Shown here: positions 25,184 to 33,226 of the stretch, one piece after another
Layout of the letters: every line of letters starts with the position of its first letter
How positions within the stretch are numbered: the first letter of the stretch is position 1
From: CAVVEC01 sp963770485
GTDB taxonomy: Bacteria > Acidobacteriota > Terriglobia > Terriglobales > Acidobacteriaceae
Direction: 5' to 3'
Assembly (NCBI GenBank): GCA_963770485.1
Contig: CAVYPX010000017.1
Location: 1 to 64,000, forward strand
DNA: 64,000 bases
Notes under the pieces: model-generated
The model's input: the letters and a program-made list of their open reading frames with translations, nothing else
Database searches by the model: none
Told to the model about the DNA's origin: nothing
Position numbers and translations under genes: made by a program

Positions 25184-25249
25184 CTTCAAAACCGGCGGTC
25201 GTCGTCTTTGGGCGGCGATGGTGGGTTCGACTCCCACTCGCTTCCGCCA
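25184..25249 (+). pseudogene. selC 3'-half fragment
   Basis: 66 bases identical to 24985-25050, from the anticodon loop CTTCAAAA through the CCA. It lacks the 5' half. Between it and selC is 133 bp of repeat-like DNA related to the 68-bp unit at 21494. Confidence 0.85.
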
Positions 25250-25307
25250 CCGAGTGCCCTCGGCTGGGCTCGGGGCGATGGATTCCTGGAGCAAGGCCGC
25301 ATTCTCC

Positions 25308-25335
25308 TTGACAGGATCATTGCTTGATGTAGAAT
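25308..25335 (+). promoter_or_regulatory. Sigma-70-type promoter of the 25364 gene
   Basis: TTGACA (25308-25313), 16-bp spacer, TAGAAT (25330-25335). The spacer end, -10 and following TTCAGGCCGTTTCAGC are almost identical to the promoter at 26309-26336. Confidence 0.7.
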
Positions 25336-25363
25336 TCAGGCCGTTTCAGCGGAGGAGATCCTA

Positions 25364-26047
25364 GTGAAAAAGACACTAATGAATGCCGTACTTTACTCAG
25401 CTCTGCTGGCGCTTGCCAGCGTGGCGGCGTTCGCCGGTCCGTCTACAGAAGAGGGTGTGATCACCATTGGCGGTGGCAGCGGTCCGAGAGCGACCGTGTT
25501 CATGAAAACGCCTACGCACCTGGGAAGCCCGGTGCATCGGCCTGCGAAACTCAAAACAATCTACAATAACCTGGGAACCGGAACCCACGTGTACAACTGT
25601 TGCTACGGGTGGAACGTAACCGGAAAGGACTCGCAGGTCGCCGAACAACTTTGGACGGCAACGCCTTTTACCCCTAAGCAGACAGTCGCTCTGACTGAGA
25701 TCGAAGTCGCGCTGGAGTACATCAACGGAACGAATGCCGCGACGGTGACCCTGAACCCAGACAGCGGCGGTGTGCCCTCGACCAAGGTTCTGCATACCTG
25801 GAACTTTTTGAATCTTCACGACTCAGGCCAGTGCTGCATACTCTCAACCGGCAAAGTCAAGCACGGGATCAAGCTGTCCAAAGGCCAACAATATTGGTTA
25901 GTGGCAATGTGCCCATCAGACACCTGGGCCGCGTGGAATATTAACAGCACTGGCGTTGTCGGCAGTTTTGCGCAACAAAAGAACGGTGGCAATTGGAGTT
26001 TGTTCGACAAGCAGGACGTTGGCGCCATGGCCCTTTTCGGCAAGTAG
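25364..26047 (+). CDS. Exported choice-of-anchor-like protein, paralogue A
   Basis: 227 aa, GTG start at 25364 supported by GGAGGAG 8 bases upstream. A classical signal peptide (MKKTLMNAVLYSALLALASVAAFAG, cleavage near residue 24) precedes a beta-rich domain. IYNNLGTGTHVYNCCYGWNVTG near residue 65-85 and late KLSKGQQYWLVAMCPSDTWAAWNI are shared in pattern with the protein at 26589. The layout resembles choice-of-anchor domains predicted to sit at the outer surface. The CC pair and later CC (QCCIL) may form disulfides. It has its own promoter (25308-25335) and terminator (26133-26170). Confidence 0.75.
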   Translation: MKKTLMNAVLYSALLALASVAAFAGPSTEEGVITIGGGSGPRATVFMKTPTHLGSPVHRPAKLKTIYNNLGTGTHVYNCCYGWNVTGKDSQVAEQLWTATPFTPKQTVALTEIEVALEYINGTNAATVTLNPDSGGVPSTKVLHTWNFLNLHDSGQCCILSTGKVKHGIKLSKGQQYWLVAMCPSDTWAAWNINSTGVVGSFAQQKNGGNWSLFDKQDVGAMALFGK

Positions 26048-26132
26048 AGAACATAGCCTTGGTCAAGTATGCTTTTCTGGTTCAAGGTCCGCTTCGGTCC
26101 GGGCGTGATATCTAATTCGTGACCCGAGAGCT

Positions 26133-26170
26133 GCCGGCGCCCGACTGTTTGCCCACGCCGGCGTTTTTTT
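26133..26170 (+). terminator. Rho-independent terminator after the 25364 gene
   Basis: GCCGGCG (26133-26139) pairs with CGCCGGC (26156-26162), followed by seven T. Confidence 0.85.
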
Positions 26171-26308
26171 CTTCTTCTGATGCTCGCCCGGAAACACATC
26201 GCTCTGGGGGTGCCGTTTCTATCGCCGGGCTCGTTGCAGAATAGTCGCAAAATTTTGCATCTGTTTACGAAGGAACCACGGGAAATCTGCGTCAGCGCTG
26301 CATTCCCC

Positions 26309-26336
26309 TTGACATCACGATTGGCTGATGTAAAAT
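26309..26336 (+). promoter_or_regulatory. Sigma-70-type promoter, duplicated upstream of the 26589 gene
   Basis: TTGACA (26309-26314), 16-bp spacer, TAAAAT (26331-26336), followed by the same TTCAGGCCGTTTCAGC as downstream of the 25308 promoter. It implies a leader of about 245 nt before ATG 26589. I could not find a named riboswitch in that leader. Confidence 0.65.
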
Positions 26337-26588
26337 TCAGGCCGTTTCAGCTTTCGACTTTTTTGCATCTCCTGCGTGGGGCGGGAGCTGACTTCGGCCA
26401 TGGGTGAGGACCGGTTTTGAAACTCATTTCTGGCTCGGCATCACAATTCGAAGACTTGGGGCTAGCAGGAGCGGAGAGGGCTTAGTGGCAGCGCAGTTGT
26501 TGCAGGAGGCGACGGCGTAGAGCCCACGGCCCGAAACTTCGGTCTCACCTGAGTCCAAGTTTTGCAGTAAAAAAAACGGAGGAAATCA

Positions 26589-27272
26589 ATGAAGAAGACT
26601 GTACTCGCAATTGGCTTTGCTCTATTGACGCTCACTGCTCTGGCCGCTGTGGCTGCAGACCGGGGAGCTATCACCATCAACGGCGGGAACCAATCTGTCG
26701 TGATGAACCATCAGGCAGGCAAGATCACGCCTGGGAAACCGCCGAAGAAGCCGCTCTATAGCAACTTCAATACCAGCACCTCGAACATGTACAACTGTTG
26801 CACCGGTTGGACAATCTCCGAAGGTTCCACCCTCGGGTACGAATTTACAGCGGCGAACCCCTTCATTCTGAAGAAGAGCGCTACGATGAAGTCGATCACT
26901 TCGGCTCTCAGCACAGTCGAAGGCAATGCCGACGGCTATGTGGAACTCGTGAAGAGCTGCGGCAGTGGCGCGTCCGCCGAGCCGTGCAAGGTTGATTATG
27001 AGGGCAAGGGCACAATCTGCTTCGGAAAAGCCTCGTACACGCAAGTGTTCGGGAACTGCTGCGCAACTGTCACCACAAAGTGCAAGGCAAAGCTGAAGAA
27101 AGGCAAAGAGTACTGGATCGTGATGGAGAGCGTAGGCTCGGAGAACAATTGGAACGTGTGGAACTGGTCCGACGCTTCCAACGGGGCTGGCTACGATAGC
27201 TACTCCTACAATGACGCTGCTTGGGCTTCCAACGGCAACAGCTACGACCAGGGCGCGTACTCGGTCCAATAG
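26589..27272 (+). CDS. Exported choice-of-anchor-like protein, paralogue B
   Basis: 227 aa. ATG 26589 is preceded by ACGGAGGAAATCA. A signal peptide (MKKTVLAIGFALLTLTALAAVAA) is followed by GAITINGGN, then LYSNFNTSTSNMYNCCTGWTI, aligned with paralogue A's YNNLG...YNCCYGWNV. Six further cysteines in the middle (KSCG, EPCK, TICFG, GNCCATV, TKCKAKL) suggest a disulfide-stabilised fold. KLKKGKEYWIVMESVGSENNWNVWNW matches A's KLSKGQQYWLVAM...WAAWNI. The C-terminus is Asn/Ser/Tyr rich. The length equals paralogue A, so a tandem duplication including the promoter is likely. Function unknown. Confidence 0.75.
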   Translation: MKKTVLAIGFALLTLTALAAVAADRGAITINGGNQSVVMNHQAGKITPGKPPKKPLYSNFNTSTSNMYNCCTGWTISEGSTLGYEFTAANPFILKKSATMKSITSALSTVEGNADGYVELVKSCGSGASAEPCKVDYEGKGTICFGKASYTQVFGNCCATVTTKCKAKLKKGKEYWIVMESVGSENNWNVWNWSDASNGAGYDSYSYNDAAWASNGNSYDQGAYSVQ

Positions 27273-27320
27273 TTCGTCCCTGCGGGGCTTTGCTGTTTGA
27301 TCTAGGTTTACAAACTGGAG

Positions 27321-27364
27321 CCGCCGATTCTAGACCTAAAAGGTTGGAATCGGCGGTTTTTTTT
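27321..27364 (+). terminator. Rho-independent terminator after the 26589 gene
   Basis: CCGCCGATTC (27321-27330) pairs with GAATCGGCGG (27347-27356), followed by eight T. Confidence 0.9.
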
Positions 27365-27399
27365 GTGCAGAGATATGGCGTAGAGCAAATCGCTTCGGT

Positions 27400-28995
27400 T
27401 TATTTCTTCCCCAGCAATCCGTACACCGTCAGGCGACGCATTGCGGGGACATAGACTTTTCCGTTGGCCACGGTGGGGACTGTGAATTTTATGGCCCCTC
27501 CAGGGTCGTCACGGGAACTGTTCTGGCTGCTGTTGTAAAGTTCGGTGGCAACGTCGGTGGCGTCGTAGGCGTGCAATATTGCCGATCCTTGTCCGAAGGC
27601 GTCGGTCTGCAGCGCCCACAGGATGGCATCACTCGTGCCATTGGCGGAAATGGAAGGAGTGGGACCGGGATAGCCAAAGCGAGTCGGCGACACATGAATT
27701 GCGCTCGTCGACAGCAGCCCAGTGGCGGGATCGAAAGTAAACTGGCTCAAGTTGTCATCGATGCTGCCGAAATAGACATTGTTGTTCCACCAGGCGGGCG
27801 TCGACCACAGACCGCCAATTGCATTCTCCAGATCCTGCACAATCTGGTGGTTGCTGCGCGGATTGTAGTGTCCCATGTGATCGCGATCGATCAGGTAGAT
27901 GGATCCTTCCTTGCCCACCTGTATAAGCAGGTGCTGGTGTGGCGCGCGTTGGCCCTGGTCGGGCAATAATAGCGATCCGCCGGAACCCACGTCGCTGTCT
28001 ATGTTGTTAAGAATACTTTGGTCGTATGGGGTGAAGTAGTCGGCCACCTGGAAGTTATTTCCGCCGGCAGGCGAAACAAGTTTGATGACACTGTCGCCGA
28101 AATCGCCCTTCAGACTGTTGAAAGTTCCGTTACCGGTGGCAAAAAAAACATTGAAGTCACTGTCGGCGGACAAACCGGTGCCGCTCTGCCAGATGCCGCC
28201 ATCCTGGCCTTGGGGAGTTGAAATCCAGGCCGCGGTCTGCTGCAGCGTGGTTTTGTCATACGACATTACCCAACCATGGAAGGGTTTATTGTCGCAACTT
28301 GAGGCCCAGGCGATGTAGACGCCGCCGTTCTGCAAGAGCAAGCCGGCGCGTTGCGCCTCGTGGAAAGGATCGAAGGCGATGGATCGGCGGGTCGAGCCTT
28401 CACCGCTTACCACTACTGCGGCCCGGATCATCACTGGCGAACCTGATCGTTCCTCCCCGGTGGCAATGTCCAGCGCGTGCAGGCGCTGCACGTAGTTGCC
28501 ATTCTCCTTGGTTCTGGCCAACACGTACATCGTTCCCGCGTCTATATCAATCACGGGGGTACTGGTGATGCCGACTTCCGGGATAATCGTCGGACAATTC
28601 AGATCGAGGTTCGATACCGTGGTGATGCCGTGCCGGGGGCGAACGAAACTGCTGTGCCATAGCGGGGCCGAGTTCAATCCCGTGATGCTGTCTGCGTCAA
28701 AGGCGTAAACGCTGTCGTGCTCGGTCACCACGTACACCAGGTTGTGGACACCGAGGCCAGGGACGGTAACGTTGGGCACGTACAGCGGCTGGGCATAGAC
28801 GTCACCGTCCACGGTATGGGAGAAAAGCTTGCCGAACGCGGCCACATTGACATTATCAAGCGTCAGAATGGTCTCGCTGAGGTTTTGGCCGTCGCGGCTG
28901 TTGTCATTGCGAGAAGTGGTAACACTCACTTGCGCACCACCGGGAATCGACCATATCGCGAACAGAATCAGGACTGCCCAGATTGACGACTTCAT
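27400..28995 (-). CDS. Exported PQQ-type beta-propeller repeat protein
   Basis: 531 aa, signal peptide at 1-22 (AVLILFAIWSIPGGAQ). Repeated segments such as VYAQPLYVPNVTV, NLVYVVTEHDSVYAFDADS, SIYLIDRDHMGHYN and VYVPAMRRLTVYGLL fit outer-membrane/periplasmic propellers of the pyrroloquinoline-quinone-like repeat class. No canonical PQQ-dehydrogenase ligands are evident, so enzymatic activity is doubtful. The gene is convergent with the choice-of-anchor-like gene and isolated; the 280-bp region upstream has no other gene. Confidence 0.8.
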   Translation of the reverse strand: MKSSIWAVLILFAIWSIPGGAQVSVTTSRNDNSRDGQNLSETILTLDNVNVAAFGKLFSHTVDGDVYAQPLYVPNVTVPGLGVHNLVYVVTEHDSVYAFDADSITGLNSAPLWHSSFVRPRHGITTVSNLDLNCPTIIPEVGITSTPVIDIDAGTMYVLARTKENGNYVQRLHALDIATGEERSGSPVMIRAAVVVSGEGSTRRSIAFDPFHEAQRAGLLLQNGGVYIAWASSCDNKPFHGWVMSYDKTTLQQTAAWISTPQGQDGGIWQSGTGLSADSDFNVFFATGNGTFNSLKGDFGDSVIKLVSPAGGNNFQVADYFTPYDQSILNNIDSDVGSGGSLLLPDQGQRAPHQHLLIQVGKEGSIYLIDRDHMGHYNPRSNHQIVQDLENAIGGLWSTPAWWNNNVYFGSIDDNLSQFTFDPATGLLSTSAIHVSPTRFGYPGPTPSISANGTSDAILWALQTDAFGQGSAILHAYDATDVATELYNSSQNSSRDDPGGAIKFTVPTVANGKVYVPAMRRLTVYGLLGKK

Positions 28996-29275
28996 GGAAT
29001 CTCCAACGGACTGAACTGCATTGTTGAACCCGGTATGGCTTCATGCCGCCTCTGGCGGGTGCGGCCAACAGTGTTCTATCCGGGCTCACAAATGTCAAGA
29101 AGCCGATGCAGGGGAGACTTTCTTCTCTGTTTGAGAGTCGAAGGTTGAATTGCCGGCTGAGTCTTCTTGCGGAAGAATTGTCGCGACCTCCAAAAGTTGG
29201 CCCGTTGGGGGTTTTCTGCTATAGAAATGAAGCGGGTCGAGCCACGCTTGATCCCACGCCCTTAAGGAGGGAATC

Positions 29276-31177
29276 TTGAGTCGTTCCACTGGCAGGAAGG
29301 AGATTGTTGTCTGTTGCCTGCTGCTCGCTCTTGCCACCCTGGCCATTTATAGCTCGGCAAACTTCCATCCTTTTGTCGCCTACGACGATGATGGCTATGT
29401 GACCAACAACCTCCACGTGCAGGCGGGACTGAGGTGGAGCACTTTCCCTTGGGCTTTCACTACGACTGAGGCAGACAACTGGCATCCGCTAACTTGGTTT
29501 TCCCATGCCTTGGACTGTCAACTCTACGGATTGAATCCGGCCGGCCATCACTTCACAAACGTCCTGCTCCATGCTCTCAACGTTGTGCTTCTGTTCCTGT
29601 TACTGGTGCGGGTCACTGGTGCGACGGGGCGCAGCTTGTTGGTTGCCGCGCTCTTCGCACTTCATCCCATCAATGTGGAGTCGGTGGCCTGGATCTCAGA
29701 ACGCAAGAACGTGTTGAGCACACTCTTTTTCCTGCTGGCGCTGGGCGCATACGGCTGGTACGCCCAGCGCCCCAACGTCAAACGCTATCTGGCAGTGGCT
29801 CTGCTTTTCGTCCTCGGACTCATGGCGAAGCCCATGGTGATCACGCTCCCGTTCGTGCTCCTGCTGCTTGACTTCTGGCCGCTGCAGAGAATCCAGGGAT
29901 GGGGCCAGCCGCCACCGCTTCTCAAAGGGCGCAAGAAACGCAAGGAACGATTGGAAGAATTGAGTCGTGAAAATTCCCGCGCCGAATTCGCCGTCTCACC
30001 AGCATCCTTCTCGCGGCTGGTGCTCGAAAAGCTGCCGCTCCTGCCATTTTGTGCCGGAAGCGCGATCATCACCATCATCTCCCAGCGAACCAACTCGATC
30101 CGGACTTTGGAGAGGTTTCCATTGGGAGTGCGATTGGAAAACGCCATGACCGCCTATGCCATGTACGTATGGAAGGCATTCTGGCCGACGCGTCTCGCAG
30201 TGTATTATCCTCACCCTGGCAACACGCTATCAGCGTGGCAACTGGGACTGGCGGCGTTGTTTCTGCTGGGCGTAAGCGTCCTGGTGTGGAAACAGCGCAG
30301 CACCCGCAGGTATCTGGTGACCGGGTGGCTTTGGTACCTCGTCACCCTGGTGCCGGTGATCGGGTTCGTCCAAGTGGGTGATCAGGCGATGGCCGACCGT
30401 TACGCCTACATCCCGCTGATCGGTATTTTCGTGATTGCAGTGTGGGGTGTTGCAGATCTGGCTGACGCCTCAACCATCCATTTCTGGTGGCGCGCGGCGG
30501 CGGCTACGGTCCTGGCCATCTTGTGCTTCCTCACCTGGCGCCAGATCGGATACTGGCGCAGCGACTACGATCTGTGGTCGCATGCCTTACAGGTCGCACC
30601 AGAAAATGCCGTCGCCGAGGAGAATCTGAGCAAGGCGCTGGCAGTGCTTGGTCGCGCCGAAGAGGCGTTGCCTGGTCTTGAGAAGGCTGCCCATTTCAAC
30701 CCTAACGATCCTACGAGACACGTAAATCTGGGCATGGAACTGGCAGAGGTTGGACGCCTGCAGGACGCGATCGTGGAATATCAGAAAGCCATTGAGGTAG
30801 CTTCAGGCATCAGAGTTTATCAGGACTGGAAGGACGTCGCAGTGCGTACTACAAAAGCCCGTTCTTACGAAAGTCTCGCCACGATCTATGACGAACTTGG
30901 AGACTATTCGCAGGTGCGCGAAAGCTATCGGCAGGCGCTGAAAGCGGATCCAGAAGAAGGCCCGGGAATGATACAGCGCATATCGGAGTACGCGGCCGGG
31001 GACCCATCCGGCCCACATTACTTGCAACTAGGCGTCCTGCTTCAGGAAACTGGTCATCTGCCTGAAGCCCGCGATGCCTACGAGCAAGCGCTGACGCTCG
31101 ATCCCACGCTGCAGGAGGCCAAGCAATCATTGGGTACGCTGCCGCAGGACGATAGCAAAGCTCAGAAAAATAAGTAG
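29276..31177 (+). CDS. Polytopic membrane protein with C-terminal TPRs (TMTC-like, GT-C fold)
   Basis: 633 aa from TTG 29276 (AAGGAGG at 29264-29270, 5 bases upstream). About ten transmembrane helices occupy residues 10-430. The first periplasmic loop has VAYDDDGYVTNN, with acidic residues where GT-C glycosyltransferases bind lipid-phosphate sugar donors, followed by NWHPLTWFSHALDCQLYGLNP, HPINVESVAWISERKN and ADRYAYIPLIG. Four to five TPR units follow (about 460-630). This matches the TMTC/O-mannosyl-transferase-like family widespread in Acidobacteriota. Protein O-glycosylation is possible but not shown here. Confidence 0.85.
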   Translation: MSRSTGRKEIVVCCLLLALATLAIYSSANFHPFVAYDDDGYVTNNLHVQAGLRWSTFPWAFTTTEADNWHPLTWFSHALDCQLYGLNPAGHHFTNVLLHALNVVLLFLLLVRVTGATGRSLLVAALFALHPINVESVAWISERKNVLSTLFFLLALGAYGWYAQRPNVKRYLAVALLFVLGLMAKPMVITLPFVLLLLDFWPLQRIQGWGQPPPLLKGRKKRKERLEELSRENSRAEFAVSPASFSRLVLEKLPLLPFCAGSAIITIISQRTNSIRTLERFPLGVRLENAMTAYAMYVWKAFWPTRLAVYYPHPGNTLSAWQLGLAALFLLGVSVLVWKQRSTRRYLVTGWLWYLVTLVPVIGFVQVGDQAMADRYAYIPLIGIFVIAVWGVADLADASTIHFWWRAAAATVLAILCFLTWRQIGYWRSDYDLWSHALQVAPENAVAEENLSKALAVLGRAEEALPGLEKAAHFNPNDPTRHVNLGMELAEVGRLQDAIVEYQKAIEVASGIRVYQDWKDVAVRTTKARSYESLATIYDELGDYSQVRESYRQALKADPEEGPGMIQRISEYAAGDPSGPHYLQLGVLLQETGHLPEARDAYEQALTLDPTLQEAKQSLGTLPQDDSKAQKNK

Positions 31178-31334
31178 AGCCGCCATTTGATTGTCGCTTC
31201 TTGAACGTACTGCGGCCGAGAATGACTCCATCCGCCGCAAGTGCCTGCACGACGGTAACTTCGTCCCAGTCAGCTTTGGAGATAGCATATGCCAGCTATC
31301 CATTTGCGCCAAAGCTGGGGCTGGGGGTATCGAC

Positions 31335-31856
31335 ATGCGTAAGGCTGGCAAAAAGGCCGTTCTGATGACGGGTTTTATCTTCTTGATGGTCGCGGGCAGC
31401 TATGGGCAATCTCTGGGGGACGTAGCCCGGGAGCAGCGTCAGAAGCAGGCAGCGAAGGCCGCAAACCACCCACCTAAAGTGATCACGAACGAAGATATTC
31501 CCGAAAGCCCCGAGGCATCCTCTAATGAGCCGAGCGACAACGCCGAACACGAAACTTCCTCATCCCATCCTGCCTCCAGCGGTTCGAAATCCGCCGAGCA
31601 GTGGCAGGCGCAGATCCAGGGGCAGAAGAGCTCGATTGCATCGCTGCAGAATCAAATCGAAAAACTCAATTCCTCCATCCACTTTGCCGGGCCGAATTGT
31701 GTTGCCAACTGCGTGCAATACAACGAGCGGCAGGTGAAGAAGCAAGACGAGGTACAACGCATGCAGAAGCAACTGGAGGAGGAAAAGAAAAAGCTCGAAG
31801 ATATGCAGGACTCCGCCCGCAAAGAGGGCTTTGGCAATTCAGTCTACGACCCATAG
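31335..31856 (+). CDS. Exported coiled-coil protein, hypothetical
   Basis: 173 aa from ATG 31335; the longer frame to 31191 has no signal-like start. The N-terminal signal peptide (AGKKAVLMTGFIFLMVAGSYGQ) is followed by LGDVAREQRQKQAAKAA, a motif I associate with small Acidobacteriota periplasmic proteins. Then come a Ser/Glu-rich linker and two coiled-coil stretches (about 90-112 and 128-160) separated by a GPNCVANCVQYN loop, where a disulfide is possible. It follows the TMTC-like gene by 157 bp on the same strand. No function can be assigned. Confidence 0.7.
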   Translation: MRKAGKKAVLMTGFIFLMVAGSYGQSLGDVAREQRQKQAAKAANHPPKVITNEDIPESPEASSNEPSDNAEHETSSSHPASSGSKSAEQWQAQIQGQKSSIASLQNQIEKLNSSIHFAGPNCVANCVQYNERQVKKQDEVQRMQKQLEEEKKKLEDMQDSARKEGFGNSVYDP

Positions 31857-31884
31857 ATATCTCGCCGATCCGGTCGGTCGGGTA

Positions 31885-32442
31885 TTACGACACACTCGGG
31901 AATGGGTCAGAATTGCCTGAGTTCGCGTTCTGACTCTCACCGTAGTATCCCTGCTGGTACCCGTTGCAATACGCTTCGCGATAGGACCGCTGGTACTGCT
32001 CCGGGCTGCCCTGACTCTCCGAGTATCCGTGATCGGCCTTGCGATAGTTCTCGGATTTGTTGATCTGGAAACCCTGAAAGCCCTGACGGTCGCGGGCGCC
32101 GTCTGCCATGCCGTCGCCATAACCCATCTGCTCGGCGGTCTGGGGGGCCAGTTCCGTCGCCGCCTGAAGATCGTGCATGTGCGGATACCCCTGCTGATAG
32201 CCGGCTACAAAAGAACTGCGGTCCTCCGGGGTGCTCCAGCGGCCACTGGTCAAGTGCGGCTTCCGACCGCGTTCGGCGTCCATCTGGCCTTGAAACAGGC
32301 CATCGCGGAAGGCTCCATTTGTCGCGCGCTGAACTTCGCTGATGGTCCTTTGGGGAGTGTTCGCGGACACTGGGGTCAGCATCAAGGTCACCACGCGTAA
32401 GGCAAGAGCGATAACCAACACATTGAGAATAACTTTTTTCAC
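31885..32442 (-). CDS. Exported Gln/Gly/Tyr-rich hypothetical protein
   Basis: 185 aa, signal peptide at residues 1-28 (VILNVLVIALALRVVTLMLTPVSA). The mature part repeats a short pattern GAFRDGLFQGQMDAERGRK, SFVAGYQQGYPHM, MGYGDGMADGARDRQG, SYREAYCNGYQQGY. These are 12-18 residue units with alternating small and aromatic residues (Y.(D/N)G...G), like small periplasmic repeat proteins. ATG 32442 has AGAAAGGAC upstream. It is convergent with the coiled-coil protein gene. Family unknown. Confidence 0.65.
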   Translation of the reverse strand: MKKVILNVLVIALALRVVTLMLTPVSANTPQRTISEVQRATNGAFRDGLFQGQMDAERGRKPHLTSGRWSTPEDRSSFVAGYQQGYPHMHDLQAATELAPQTAEQMGYGDGMADGARDRQGFQGFQINKSENYRKADHGYSESQGSPEQYQRSYREAYCNGYQQGYYGESQNANSGNSDPFPSVS

Positions 32443-32719
32443 GCGATTGTCCTTTCTTCTCTTTCTCTCGCTGTGAATCGCGTGTGGGAGATGCGATTCG
32501 AAACTGAGCCACTACCGAATTAAGGTTGCTCTTGTCAGATATATGCGGAATGTGATTTCAGGGAGTCACGGCTGGGTAAAGCCTGAGTAAATTCCGTGTA
32601 AAATCCGTGCGGCTTTGTCGTCAGGTCTGGGTAAGTCCAGCGGACGATTGCGGGCGATCGCGGGCGATCGCCCCGACAACCTAGCGGCTCGTGAAAATGC
32701 TCGGGTTTCCTGCCGGTGG

Positions 32720-33121
32720 CTACTTCTTGCGGATAGGCTGCGGCAGTGGCGCCGCCACCGGCCGGCGCACTGGGATAATTGCACCGCGAGAGGGGTCGGC
32801 GGCAGCCGTGGCACGCAAGAGCATCTCTTCCTGGATGTACTTCACGAAGTCCTGTATCTGGCGCTGCATCTCTTCCATGCGTTCGCGCATTTGCAGAATG
32901 ATGGCGATGCCGCTGATGTTTACCGCCAGGTCGCGAGCAAGCGTAAGGATAAATTCCAGCCGCTGAAGGTCTTCGTCGGTGTAAAGCCGGGTATTGCCTT
33001 CGGTGCGGGAAGGCTTGAGCAAACCTTCGCGCTCGTAGAGGCGCAGGGTCTGGGGATGGATGCCGTACATCTCAGCCACGGCTGAGATCATATAAGCGCC
33101 TTTCGATTTGCGTTTAGTCAT
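32720..33121 (-). CDS. hspR: HspR, MerR-family heat-shock repressor
   Basis: 133 aa. The MerR-type winged helix (about 9-77) includes YMISAVAEMYGIHPQTLRLYEREGLLKPSRTEGNTRLYTDEDL, the region typical of HspR. The dimerisation coiled coil follows, with a basic Pro-rich tail. HspR binds HAIR elements (CTTGAGT-N7-ACTCAAG) and, with DnaK as co-repressor, shuts off chaperone genes. A near-perfect HAIR lies over the dnaK promoter at 39644-39664, 6.5 kb away, whereas I see none upstream of hspR itself. In actinobacteria hspR is usually inside the dnaK operon; here it is detached. Confidence 0.88.
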   Translation of the reverse strand: MTKRKSKGAYMISAVAEMYGIHPQTLRLYEREGLLKPSRTEGNTRLYTDEDLQRLEFILTLARDLAVNISGIAIILQMRERMEEMQRQIQDFVKYIQEEMLLRATAAADPSRGAIIPVRRPVAAPLPQPIRKK

Positions 33122-33226
33122 CGCCTTCTAATTTACAACAAAAACAAAAAACGCCACGGACCGGCACGGATGATCGCGGATCTTTCTGGCAATCCGTGTT
33201 CATCCGTATCAATCCGTGGCTTGTTC

